NCBI GenBank assembly: GCA_963754265.1
Contig: CAVWFB010000007.1
Span: 124,001-188,000 of the forward strand
Origin: AC-32 sp963754265
GTDB taxonomy: Bacteria > Actinomycetota > Thermoleophilia > Gaiellales > Gaiellaceae
Length of the DNA stretch: 64,000 nt
Direction of reading: 5' to 3'
Positions within the stretch are counted from its first letter, which is position 1. Every line of letters begins with the position of its first letter. A program made the position numbers and the translations under genes. Of this stretch, positions 49,093-57,466 are shown in pieces. The notes below the pieces were generated by a model, which had not been told where the DNA came from, ran no database searches, and saw only the letters and a program-made list of their open reading frames with translations.

Positions 49093-49967
49093 GCCCGCGC
49101 CCCGGCGACCTCGGCCGCGAGCTCCGCGACCTCGGTCGGGGTGGTTCCGACGCGAACGCCCCGCTCCTCGAGCGCTTCCTTCTTCGCCTTCGCCGTCCCC
49201 GACGACCCGGAGATGATCGCGCCGGCGTGCCCCATCGTCTTCCCGGGCGGCGCGGTGAAGCCCGCGATGTAGGCGACGACCGGCTTCGTGACCTCGGCCT
49301 CGATGAACGCCGCGGCCTTCTCCTCCTCGTCGCCGCCGATCTCGCCGACCATCACGATCACCTCGGTCTGCTCGTCGGCCTCGAACCTCGCGAGCACGTC
49401 GATGAACGACGACCCGACGACCGGATCTCCCCCGATCCCCACGATCGTCGAGTTGCCGAGCCCGCGCTGGGTCAGCTCGTGCCCGATCTGGTAGGTGAGC
49501 GTGCCCGAGCGCGAGACGACCCCGATCGGCCCCTCGCGAAAGATCTCGGCGGGGATGATCCCGACGTTCGCCTTGCCCGGCGAGAGCGCGCCCGGGCAGT
49601 TGGGGCCGAGCATCGTGATGCCCTTCGGCCGGATGTAGTTGTAGATCCGAAGCATCTCGTGCGCAGGAAGCCCCTCGGCGATGCAGATCACCGTGCCGAT
49701 CCCCGCGTCGACCGACTCGTAGATCGCATCGGCAGCGAAGCGCGCGGGGACGAAGACCATGGTCGTGTTGGCACCCGCCTCCTCGACCGCCTGGGCGACG
49801 GTGTCGAAGACCGGGATGCCCTCCAGCTCCGTGCCGCCCTTGCCGGGCGTGACCCCGGCGACGACGTTGGTTCCGTAGTCGCGGTTGCGCAGGGTGTGGA
49901 ACGACCCCTCGCGCCCGGTGGCGCCCTGGACGACGAGCCTCGTGTCGTTGTCGACGATGATCGCCAC
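49089..49967 (-). CDS. sucD: Succinyl-CoA synthetase subunit alpha
   Basis: 292 residues. VQGATGREGSFH (CoA binding), LGPNCPGALSP, the phosphohistidine in KTMGHAGAIISG, and VVSRSGTLTYQIGHELT. It converts succinyl-CoA to succinate with nucleotide triphosphate formation. GTG 49967 overlaps the methyltransferase stop by one base. It is the third gene of a sucC-methyltransferase-sucD unit. Confidence 0.95.
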   Translation of the reverse strand: MAIIVDNDTRLVVQGATGREGSFHTLRNRDYGTNVVAGVTPGKGGTELEGIPVFDTVAQAVEEAGANTTMVFVPARFAADAIYESVDAGIGTVICIAEGLPAHEMLRIYNYIRPKGITMLGPNCPGALSPGKANVGIIPAEIFREGPIGVVSRSGTLTYQIGHELTQRGLGNSTIVGIGGDPVVGSSFIDVLARFEADEQTEVIVMVGEIGGDEEEKAAAFIEAEVTKPVVAYIAGFTAPPGKTMGHAGAIISGSSGTAKAKKEALEERGVRVGTTPTEVAELAAEVAGARA

Positions 49968-50620
49968 TAGGACTGCGATTTCCTTGCTCGGATGATGATC
50001 TTCGTGTCGATCCAGGCGCTGCCGTCCTCGGTCATCCGGTCGGCGAGCAGCTCCTTCACGCGCTCCGCCTCCTCGCCCTCGCAGCCGGTGCGGGCGAGCC
50101 ACGGCTCCAGCGCGTGCGTCTTCTCGAAGCATTCCGTCTGCTCCACCTCGAGCCCGGCGCCGGTGAGGAAGTCGCGCCACTCGTCCTCGGTGTAGTTGCG
50201 CACGTGGGTCGGGTCGCGAAGCTTCTCGGCCTGCTCGTGCCGGTCGCTCGAGAAGAGCGTGTCCTCGATCACGACCAGCCGGCTCGTGACGCGCTCCATC
50301 TCGGCGACGGCGGCGCGGATGTCGGCGAAATGGTGCGGCGCGATCCGCGAGACCACGACGTCGAAGCTGCCGTCGGCGAACGGCACGTCCTCGGCGCTCG
50401 CAACCACGTCGGCCTGCATGCCGGGCGACGGATCGAGCGTGACGACGTCCGCGCCCTCCTCTCGCAGCCGCCGGGCGACGTGTCCGCCTCCGGTGGCGAC
50501 ATCGAGGGCCTTGACGCCTTCTCCCGGCTCGCACCACGCGACGACCAGGTCGAGGTCGGGCCCTTCGCGGTGCGTCGGGCTCTCACGGTAGGCCTGGGCG
50601 CGGTCGGACCAGCTGCTCAT
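49967..50620 (-). CDS. SAM-dependent class I methyltransferase between sucC and sucD
   Basis: 217 residues. Motif I is ALDVATGGGHVARRL, the acidic residue is in VVTLDPSPGM, and motif IV is FDVVVSRIAPHHF. It resembles UbiE/YcgJ-like small-molecule methyltransferases. Its ATG overlaps the sucC stop (ATGA) and its TAG overlaps the sucD GTG, so all three are made together. The substrate is unknown, and a role in succinyl-CoA chemistry is only suggested by position. Confidence 0.88.
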   Translation of the reverse strand: MSSWSDRAQAYRESPTHREGPDLDLVVAWCEPGEGVKALDVATGGGHVARRLREEGADVVTLDPSPGMQADVVASAEDVPFADGSFDVVVSRIAPHHFADIRAAVAEMERVTSRLVVIEDTLFSSDRHEQAEKLRDPTHVRNYTEDEWRDFLTGAGLEVEQTECFEKTHALEPWLARTGCEGEEAERVKELLADRMTEDGSAWIDTKIIIRARKSQS

Positions 50621-51759
50621 GCGGCCAGCTCCACGGCGCGCCTGGCGGCGTCGAGCATCGTCGCCTCGACGTGCAGGTTCGCAGGAGCGGCCTCGGCCAG
50701 GATCTCGCGGCCCTCCTCGGCGTTGGTTCCGTCGAAGCGGACGACGATCGGGTGCTCGATCGTGATCTGCGAGAGCGCCTGCAGGATGCCGCGGGCAACA
50801 ACGTCACACCGGGTGATCCCGGCGAAGATGTTGAACAGGATCGACTTCACCTGCGGGTCGGCGGTGATCACCTCGAGCGCGTCGACCACGCCCTGCGCGT
50901 CCCCGCCGCCGCCGAGGTCGCAGAAGTTCGCCGGCCGGCCGCCGGCGAGCGCGATCACGTCGAGCGTCGACATCACGAGCCCGGCGCCGTTGCCGAGGAT
51001 CCCGACCTCGCCGTCGAGCTTCACGTAGGTGACGTTCTTCTCGCGGGCGGCGCGCTCTTCGGGCGGGTAGGCCTCGAGGTCGCGCATCTCGTCGATGTCC
51101 GGATGCTTGTAGAGCGCGTTGTCGTCGACCGTGAACTTCGAGTCGAGCGCCCGGATCTGGCCCTCGGGGGCAACGATCAGCGGGTTGATCTCGCAGAGCA
51201 TCGCGTCGCTCTCGACAAAGCAGCGGTAGAGCTTGCCGATGATGTCGAGCAGCTGCTTCTGCTCGTTGGGGTCGTCGATCCCGGCCCCGTAGATCAGGCG
51301 GCGCGCCTGGTAGGGCTGGTAGCCCTCGAACGGGTCGACGTGGAGACGCGCAAGCGCGTCCGGGTTCTTCTCGGCGACCTCCTCGATCTCGACCCCGCCC
51401 TCGGTCGTAAGCATGAACAGCGACTGCTTCGCGCCGCGGTCGAAGGTGATCGAGAGGTAGTACTCCTTGTCGATCTCCGAGGCCTGCTCGATCCAGAGCT
51501 TGCGCACGACGTGGCCGTTGATGTCGAGGCCGAGAATCTCCTCGGCCTTGCGCTTGGCATCGTCGGGGTCGTCCGCGAGCTTCACTCCGCCCGCCTTGCC
51601 GCGCCCGCCGGTCAGCACTTGCGCCTTGACGACGACCTGGCCGCCGAGCTCCTCGGCGGCGGCCCGCGCCTCGGCCGATGTCGTCGCGAGCCGGCCTTCG
51701 GAGACGGGGATTCCGAAGCGCCGGAACAGCTCCTTGCCCTGGTACTCGTAGAGATCCAC
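50617..51759 (-). CDS. sucC: Succinyl-CoA synthetase subunit beta
   Basis: 380 residues. ATP-grasp domain (MDLYEYQGKELFRRFGIPV start, VVKAQVLTGGRGKAGGVKL) and CoA-ligase part (GNGAGLVMSTLDVIALAGG, NIFAGITRCDVVARGI). It pairs with sucD downstream. GTG start with TAGCAT (51768-51773) 8 nt upstream, so probably leaderless. Confidence 0.95.
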   Translation of the reverse strand: MDLYEYQGKELFRRFGIPVSEGRLATTSAEARAAAEELGGQVVVKAQVLTGGRGKAGGVKLADDPDDAKRKAEEILGLDINGHVVRKLWIEQASEIDKEYYLSITFDRGAKQSLFMLTTEGGVEIEEVAEKNPDALARLHVDPFEGYQPYQARRLIYGAGIDDPNEQKQLLDIIGKLYRCFVESDAMLCEINPLIVAPEGQIRALDSKFTVDDNALYKHPDIDEMRDLEAYPPEERAAREKNVTYVKLDGEVGILGNGAGLVMSTLDVIALAGGRPANFCDLGGGGDAQGVVDALEVITADPQVKSILFNIFAGITRCDVVARGILQALSQITIEHPIVVRFDGTNAEEGREILAEAAPANLHVEATMLDAARRAVELAA

Positions 51760-51789
51760 GGCGGCGGATGCTAGTCGAAGGGGGTGGTC

Positions 51790-53560
51790 TCAGCCGTCCG
51801 GCTCGGCGACGACGCAGAGCACCTGTCCGCTGGTCACCGTTTGACCCGGCTCGATCGCGAGCTCGGTTACGACGCCCGCACGATGGGCCGCGATCTCGTT
51901 CTCCATCTTCATCGCCTCGACGATGCAGATCACCCGCCCGGCCTCGACCTCGTCGCCTTCAGCGACCTCGACCGCGAGCACGGTGCCTTGCATCGGTGTC
52001 ACGACCGCGTCTTTCGCACCCCCGTGACCCGTACCGGCGGACCGCTCTCGACGGCGCCTGGCGAGCTCCGCATGAGGAGGCTCCGGCACGAGGCTCGTCA
52101 CCTCGTACCGTTGCCCGTCGAGCTCGACCGTCGTGAGCCGGGCTCTGGGCGCCGACCCGTCCAGCGCCGCCGGGGCCGTGGCCTTGTTCCCGAGAGAGCT
52201 CCTCTGCACGCTCGGCCAGCTCCTCGGAGTCGACCACGCCGTGACACGTGGCACCCTCGGCGAAGCACGGGTGCTCGAGCAGCGCACGGTGAAAGCCGAG
52301 CAGCGTGGTGATGCCGCCGATCTCGAACTCGCCGAGCGCGCGGAGCATTCTCCGCCTCGCGTGCTCACGGTCGACGCCGTGGACGATCAGCTTCGCGACC
52401 AACGGGTCGTAGAGCGCCGGGATCTCGGAGCCGGCGATCACGCCCGAGTCGACGCGCACGCCGGGCCCGGCCGGCTCGCGGTAGCTCGTGATCCGGCCCG
52501 GGCTCGGGAGAAAGCCGTTGGCGGGATCCTCCGCGTTGATCCGGCACTCGATCGCGTGTCCCACCAGGCGAACGTCCTCCTGGCGAATGCCGAGCGGCTC
52601 TCCTGCGGCGATCAGCACCTGCTCGCGGACGAGATCCAGTCCCGTGGCCATCTCGGTGACCGTGTGCTCCACCTGGATGCGGGTGTTCATCTCGAGGAAG
52701 AAGTACTCGCCCTCGGCCGACAGAAGACCCTCGATCGTCCCGGCGCTCCGGTACCGGACCGCTCGGGCCGCCTCGACGGCGATCTCGCCGATTCGCGCGC
52801 GCAGCCCCTCGTCGACCGCCGGCGAAGGCGTCTCCTCGACGAGCTTCTGGTGGCGGCGCTGAATCGTGCAGTCCCGCTCGCCGAGATGGATGACGTTGCC
52901 ATGGGCGTCCGCGAGCACCTGCACCTCGATGTGGCGTGGGTCCTCGAGGTAGCGCTCGACGTAGACCGTCGGGTCGGCGAAGTACGCCTCGCCTTCGCGC
53001 CGGGCCGACTCGAAGGCGCGCTCGGCCTCGGCGGCAGCGAGCACGACCTTGAGCCCCTTGCCCCCGCCTCCGGCCGCGGCCTTGATCGCGATCGGCCAGC
53101 CGAGCTCGTCCCCGAGGCGCATCACCTCTTCGGCAGAGGTCACCGGCTGGGTCGTGCCGGGGACGACGGGCACGCCCGCCGCCGCCATCCGCTCCCGCGC
53201 CGCGGTCTTCGAGCCCATCACCTCGATGGCGTCCGCCGGCGGCCCGATCCACACGAGCCCCGCTCGAGCGACGGCCCGCGCGAACCCCGCGTTCTCGGCC
53301 AGGAAGCCGTAGCCCGGGTGAACGGCCTCGGCGCCGGCGCGACGCGCGACCTCCAGCAACCGTTCCTGGTTGAGATAGCTCTCGGCGGGCGGTCCGGCGC
53401 CGACCAGGTAGGCCTCGTCGGCGGAGGCGGCGTGGAGCGAGCTGCGGTCGGCCTCCGAGTAGACGGCAACCGTGCCGATGCCGAGCTCGCGCAAGGAACG
53501 GAAGACGCGGATCGCGATCTCCCCGCGATTGGCCACGAGTACTTTCGAGAAGGGCGGCAC
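51790..53560 (-). CDS. Acyl-CoA (acetyl/propionyl-CoA) carboxylase biotin carboxylase and carrier subunit; frameshifted
   Basis: The biotin carboxylase part (VPPFSKVLVANRGEIAIRVF, AAAGGGGKGLKVV, EMNTRIQVEHTVTEM) runs to about residue 455. Near 52180-52197 sense moves to another frame, which continues ATAPAALDG and ends with the carrier motif EAMKMENEI and a stop at 51790. The full subunit would be about 590 residues, as expected for actinobacterial AccA3-type proteins. The GTG start is 19 nt from the divergent pgsA start. A carboxyltransferase partner is encoded at 57467. Confidence 0.85.
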
Positions 53561-53580
53561 GGCCGTATTCTCCCCGCACA
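53559..53580. promoter_or_regulatory. Compact divergent promoter between the biotin carboxylase gene and pgsA
   Basis: Only 19 nt separate the two start codons. TATTCT (53566-53571) is 8 nt before the pgsA ATG. Read on the other strand, the overlapping GAGAAT (53567-53572) is 6 nt before the carboxylase GTG. Both transcripts would be leaderless, with -35 regions inside each other's coding sequence. Confidence 0.55.
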
Positions 53581-54125
53581 TGAGCCTGGCGGATCAGTTG
53601 ACGCTCGCCCGCGCCGCGGCGGTGCCTCTCGTTGTCGTCCTGTTCGTCTGGGACTTCCCCAACCACGACTGGTGGGCGACGGGTGTCTTCATCGCAGCGA
53701 TGAGCACCGACTGGCTCGACGGGCGGATCGCCCGGCGGACCGGTCACACCTCGCCGCTCGGCTCGTTGCTCGACCCGGTCGCGGACAAGTTGCTCGTGCT
53801 GACCGTGCTGATCGTGCTCATCGACCAGGATGTCTTCCCGGGCTGGATGGTCGCGGCGATCGTCGCCCGCGAGTTTCTCGTCTCGGGCCTGCGCCTCGCG
53901 GCGCTCGAGCGCGGAGTCGTGATGCAGGCGCGCGACCTCGGCAAGCTGAAGACGTGGTCGCAGGCGACCGCTGCGGCGATCGGCGGGTTCGCGGCCGCCG
54001 GAGCCTGGGACGACCAGGTTGCCTGGTGGGCGCTGCTCGTCGCCCTCGTGCTCACGTGGCTCTCGGGGCTGGACTACGCCCGGGTGGCGCCGGGCCTACT
54101 GCGAGGCCGGCCCGTCTCGCCCTAG
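53580..54125 (+). CDS. pgsA: CDP-diacylglycerol-glycerol-3-phosphate 3-phosphatidyltransferase-like protein
   Basis: 181 residues with several membrane helices and the CDP-alcohol phosphotransferase signature STDWLDGRIARR...GSLLDPVADK, containing all the conserved Asp, Gly and Arg. It makes phosphatidylglycerol phosphate or a related lipid. The ATG start is set by the TATTCT box 8 nt upstream. Its 3' end overlaps a small gene on the other strand by 30 bp. Confidence 0.9.
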   Translation: MSLADQLTLARAAAVPLVVVLFVWDFPNHDWWATGVFIAAMSTDWLDGRIARRTGHTSPLGSLLDPVADKLLVLTVLIVLIDQDVFPGWMVAAIVAREFLVSGLRLAALERGVVMQARDLGKLKTWSQATAAAIGGFAAAGAWDDQVAWWALLVALVLTWLSGLDYARVAPGLLRGRPVSP

Positions 54126-54281
54126 AGGCTCCTCGTCGTCCATGTTCTCTCGGATCCCCAGCTCGCGCCAAGCGCTCCGGTAAGCGGCAGGACGGCGATC
54201 CTGCGCGAGCTGCTCCCCGAGAGCGCGCAGGATGAGCTCGCGCTCCTGGCTGCTTGGCTCGGGCCTGATCTCCGCGTCCAC
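54096..54281 (-). CDS. Small conserved hypothetical protein
   Basis: 61 residues, charged, with a helix QERELILRALGEQLAQ and a SAWRELGIRENM segment that looks conserved. GTG start with TAGGCT (54290-54295) 8 nt upstream. The carboxylase gene lies downstream on the same strand beyond pgsA. It is not clearly an acyl-CoA carboxylase epsilon subunit. Confidence 0.5.
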   Translation of the reverse strand: MDAEIRPEPSSQERELILRALGEQLAQDRRPAAYRSAWRELGIRENMDDEEPLGRDGPASQ

Positions 54282-54331
54282 GGCCCGAGAGCCTAAAGCC
54301 GTGCGGGCCGACGGACGATACGAACGGCGGG

Positions 54332-55399
54332 ATGAGCCGTTTCCTCGCCCTCGTCACCTGCTGCGCGCTGTTCGCCGCCTCCTCCGCCTCGGCCTCGAAG
54401 ATCGCCGATCCGGGGAAGACCCGCGGCGCGACCGGCCCTGCTCCCACGGTCTCGTGGGCCCAGACCCACATTCGCTACGTGGTCGCCCACGGACTGATGG
54501 CGAAGACCGTGGCGGCCTTTCGCGCCGGCGACGACCTGACCCAGGGCGAGCTCGCGTCTCTCGTCTCCGGCCTCACCAAGCAGCCGGCCACCGTGCCCGC
54601 GAACCCCGCGGCGCCGGTGACGGTGACGCAGCTCGACGCGAAGCTCGTGCGGACGTTGCAGCTCTCCGATGCGGCTGCCGCTTTCGCCGCCGGGGCGAAG
54701 GCCGCGGGTCTGGCGGCCCCGTCTCGGTTCGGCACCGAGAGCGTCGCGCGCCTGCTCGGCCTTCGTACCGACCATCCCGTCAAGCAGGACGATCTCGAGC
54801 TCCTGCCCAGCGACCCGATCACGCGGGCGGAGACCGCCTACTCGGTCTCGAAGATCCTCCACTTCGCCGGCTGGGAGCACGACTACGCCGAAACCTCGGC
54901 CGCGTCGTTCGTGCTTCCGCTGCTCACTGCCTGGCAGAAGCGCGTGCTCAACACGGCCGTCAAGCTGATCGGCTTCCCCTACGTCTGGGGCGGCACGAGC
55001 GAAGCGCCGGAGTCTCCATTCGGCGTGAGCGCGCCGGGCGGCTTCGACTGCTCCGGCTTCGTCTGGCGCGTGTACAAGCTTCAGGCCTACCCGGGCGGCG
55101 CGGCTCTCGCGGCGACGCTCAAAGGCCGCACGACCTACCAGATGAGCGGCGAGGTGCCGAAGAGCAAGCGCATCGCGTTCGCGAAGCTCGCTCCTGGAGA
55201 CCTCGTCTTCTTCGGGCCGAACGGGCCGCGCTCGAAGCCGGGCTCCGTCGGCCACATGGGGATTGCTCTCGGCGGCGGCTGGATGATCCACTCCTCCGGG
55301 CAGGGCGTGTCGCTCAGCCCGCTCACCGGCTGGTACCGGCAGCAGTTCGCCTGGGGACGACGGCCTCTGGCAGAGGCCGGCCTGGCCCCTTCGAGCTAG
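54332..55399 (+). CDS. Secreted NlpC/P60 cysteine peptidase
   Basis: 355 residues. Signal peptide (LALVTCCALFAASSASAS), then an N-terminal region (about 38-195) of helical SLH-like units (WAQTHIRYVVAHGLM, PITRAETAYSVSKIL), then an NlpC/P60 domain with C240 in GGFDCSGFVW and H308 in VGHMGIALGGG. It probably cleaves stem peptides in peptidoglycan while bound to the wall. The small gene on the other strand is divergent, 50 bp away. Confidence 0.9.
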   Translation: MSRFLALVTCCALFAASSASASKIADPGKTRGATGPAPTVSWAQTHIRYVVAHGLMAKTVAAFRAGDDLTQGELASLVSGLTKQPATVPANPAAPVTVTQLDAKLVRTLQLSDAAAAFAAGAKAAGLAAPSRFGTESVARLLGLRTDHPVKQDDLELLPSDPITRAETAYSVSKILHFAGWEHDYAETSAASFVLPLLTAWQKRVLNTAVKLIGFPYVWGGTSEAPESPFGVSAPGGFDCSGFVWRVYKLQAYPGGAALAATLKGRTTYQMSGEVPKSKRIAFAKLAPGDLVFFGPNGPRSKPGSVGHMGIALGGGWMIHSSGQGVSLSPLTGWYRQQFAWGRRPLAEAGLAPSS

Positions 55400-55508
55400 A
55401 GCCGTATTCGGCGAATTGCAGGGCAACTCCCCCTTCCGGGGGATGCCGAGCGTTCCCGGGCATTCGACAATCGAGGCCGACCTGATACATGTCGTGGGGA
55501 GGTTGACG

Positions 55509-55625
55509 ATGTTGCACTGGAACCACCGTCTCGTCGTCATTGCCGCCATCCTCGCGCTGATCCTCTTGGCGCTCGGCGGCCTTGGCTATGAAGACTCTCT
55601 AGGTAGCTACAACCTGTACTGGTAG
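55509..55625 (+). CDS. 38-residue single-helix membrane protein
   Basis: One hydrophobic helix (LVVIAAILALILLALGGLGY) between short polar ends (LHWNHR and DSLGSYNLYW). A GGGGAGG ribosome site lies 5-6 nt before the ATG. It starts 110 bp after the NlpC/P60 stop and ends 7 bp before the GGDEF/HD-GYP gene, so it could be a small partner of that membrane protein. Confidence 0.55.
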   Translation: MLHWNHRLVVIAAILALILLALGGLGYEDSLGSYNLYW

Positions 55626-55632
55626 CGCCGGA

Positions 55633-57444
55633 GTGACTCGCCGCGCCTTGCCGCCGCCGCGGCTCTTGGCAGTCATCGTGCCCGTGTGCGCCGCGGGCCT
55701 CGGCGTCGCGTGCGCCGCGGCCGCGGCCTTCGCGGTCACGCCGCACAAGACGACGACGCTCGTCGGGCTCGCCGCGCTCCTCTGCGCCTCGACGCTCGCC
55801 GATCGGTTCCCGGTGCCCGTCGAAGGGGTCGACACCGGCGGCGTCTCGCTGTCCTTCGTCTTCGGAGTCGCTTCGATCGTGCTCTTCGGCTGGGCGGCGG
55901 GCCTGCTCGTCGTGTTCCTGGCGCCCGCGATCACGCAGCTGATCGAGCACCGTCCGCCGATCAGGATCGCGTACAACGTCTCCGTGCTCGCGCTGGCAGC
56001 CACGGCCGCTGGAGCCGTCTCGGCGCCGCTACACGGAGAAGGCGCCGATGGGGTGCTCGCCCGCGTCGGCGCGGCCGCGTCCGCCCAGTACACCGTCAAC
56101 CTGATCTTGATCACCGCCGTCGTGGCCGTGAGCTCGCGCCGCTCGCTCTTCGCGCTCGCCCGCACGAACGTCCGCTGGACGATCGTGCCGTTCTCCTTGA
56201 TGGCCTCGGCGGCGCTGATGCTGGTCGTGCTCTGGCAGCGCTCGCCCTTCCTCTCGGTGGCGCTCGTCGGCCCGCTGCTCGCGATCCAGCTCTACCAGCG
56301 CGCGATCGTCCGGGCGTTGCGCGCCATGCGCCTCGCGCTGACCGACCCCTTGACGGGGTTGGGGAATCACCGGCACTTCCACGAATGCCTCGAGCGGGAG
56401 CTGCGGTACGCGCACGAGCGTGGTCTCCCGCTCTCGCTCTGTCTCGTCGACGTCGACGACTTCAAGCGGATCAACGACCGATTCGGCCACCCGGCCGGCG
56501 ACCGCGTCCTCTCGCAGGTGGCGTCGCGGCTGCGCCAGACCGGCGAGGCCTTCCGACTCGGCGGCGACGAGTTCGCACTCCTCCTTCCCGGCTACGACGA
56601 GGACACAGCGCTCATCGCCGCATCGTCGATCGTCGATCGGGTCGCGGCGCTGAAGCTCGAGCAGGTGGAGCTCGTCACCGTCAGCGTCGGCGTCGCCATC
56701 TCGCCTCAGCACGCCGACGATCGCGACGAGCTGGTGCGACTCGCCGACAGCGCCCTCTACTGGGCCAAGGAGTACGGCAAGAACCGCGTCCGCGCCTACC
56801 GGCCCGACGTGATCGAGCTCGCCGAGCTCAAGCGGCTGGCCGGCGGCCCTGACCGCGCCGCCCGCTTCCGCGCGGCCGCCAGCCTCGCCCGGGCCGTGGA
56901 CGCCCGCGACGTCTATACGGGCAGCCACTCCCAGCGTGTCGCCGAGCTCGCAGCGCGCACGGCGCGGCGGCTGGGCCTCCCCGACGAGGAAATCGAGCTC
57001 ACCCGGCTCGCCGCGAGCCTGCACGACCTCGGCAAGCTCGCGATCCCGGAGGAGATCCTGCGCAAGCCCGGCCCGCTCACCGACCCGGAGCGGCTGGTGC
57101 TCGAGCGCCATCCGCAGATCGGATTCCGGATGCTCGAAAGCCTCGGGGTCGACCCCGTCGCCGACTGGGTGCTCCACCACCACGAGCGCTGGGACGGGAG
57201 CGGGTACCCGGACGGACTGCCCGGCGAGACCATTCCCCTCGGCGCGCGCATCATCTTCGTCGCGGATGCCTACGACGCGATGACCTCGGAGCGGGTCTAC
57301 CGCCGCAGAGTCGCGCCCGGGCAGGCGATCGCAGAGCTCAAGCGCTGCTCCGGCTCGCAGTTCGACCCCGAGATCGTGGCCGCGTTCGCCGACGAGCTCG
57401 AGCTCGACGTCGAATCTGCCGCAACTGCGGCTCTGGCTTCCTGA
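55633..57444 (+). CDS. Membrane GGDEF/HD-GYP c-di-GMP turnover protein
   Basis: 603 residues. About six or seven membrane helices (1-235), a GGDEF domain (about 237-395) with intact LGGDEFALLL, and an HD-GYP domain (about 415-595) with SLHDLGKLAIP, HHHERWDGSGYPDGL and VADAYDAM. There is no RxxD inhibitory site before GGDEF. It may make or degrade c-di-GMP. The GTG start has no clear ribosome site. Confidence 0.92.
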   Translation: MTRRALPPPRLLAVIVPVCAAGLGVACAAAAAFAVTPHKTTTLVGLAALLCASTLADRFPVPVEGVDTGGVSLSFVFGVASIVLFGWAAGLLVVFLAPAITQLIEHRPPIRIAYNVSVLALAATAAGAVSAPLHGEGADGVLARVGAAASAQYTVNLILITAVVAVSSRRSLFALARTNVRWTIVPFSLMASAALMLVVLWQRSPFLSVALVGPLLAIQLYQRAIVRALRAMRLALTDPLTGLGNHRHFHECLERELRYAHERGLPLSLCLVDVDDFKRINDRFGHPAGDRVLSQVASRLRQTGEAFRLGGDEFALLLPGYDEDTALIAASSIVDRVAALKLEQVELVTVSVGVAISPQHADDRDELVRLADSALYWAKEYGKNRVRAYRPDVIELAELKRLAGGPDRAARFRAAASLARAVDARDVYTGSHSQRVAELAARTARRLGLPDEEIELTRLAASLHDLGKLAIPEEILRKPGPLTDPERLVLERHPQIGFRMLESLGVDPVADWVLHHHERWDGSGYPDGLPGETIPLGARIIFVADAYDAMTSERVYRRRVAPGQAIAELKRCSGSQFDPEIVAAFADELELDVESAATAALAS

Positions 57445-57466
57445 GCGATCCGAGCCTCGAGCCCGG

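Noticed and set aside
54096..54281. Acyl-CoA carboxylase epsilon subunit
   Set aside because: Size and position would fit, but the characteristic epsilon motifs were not recognised.
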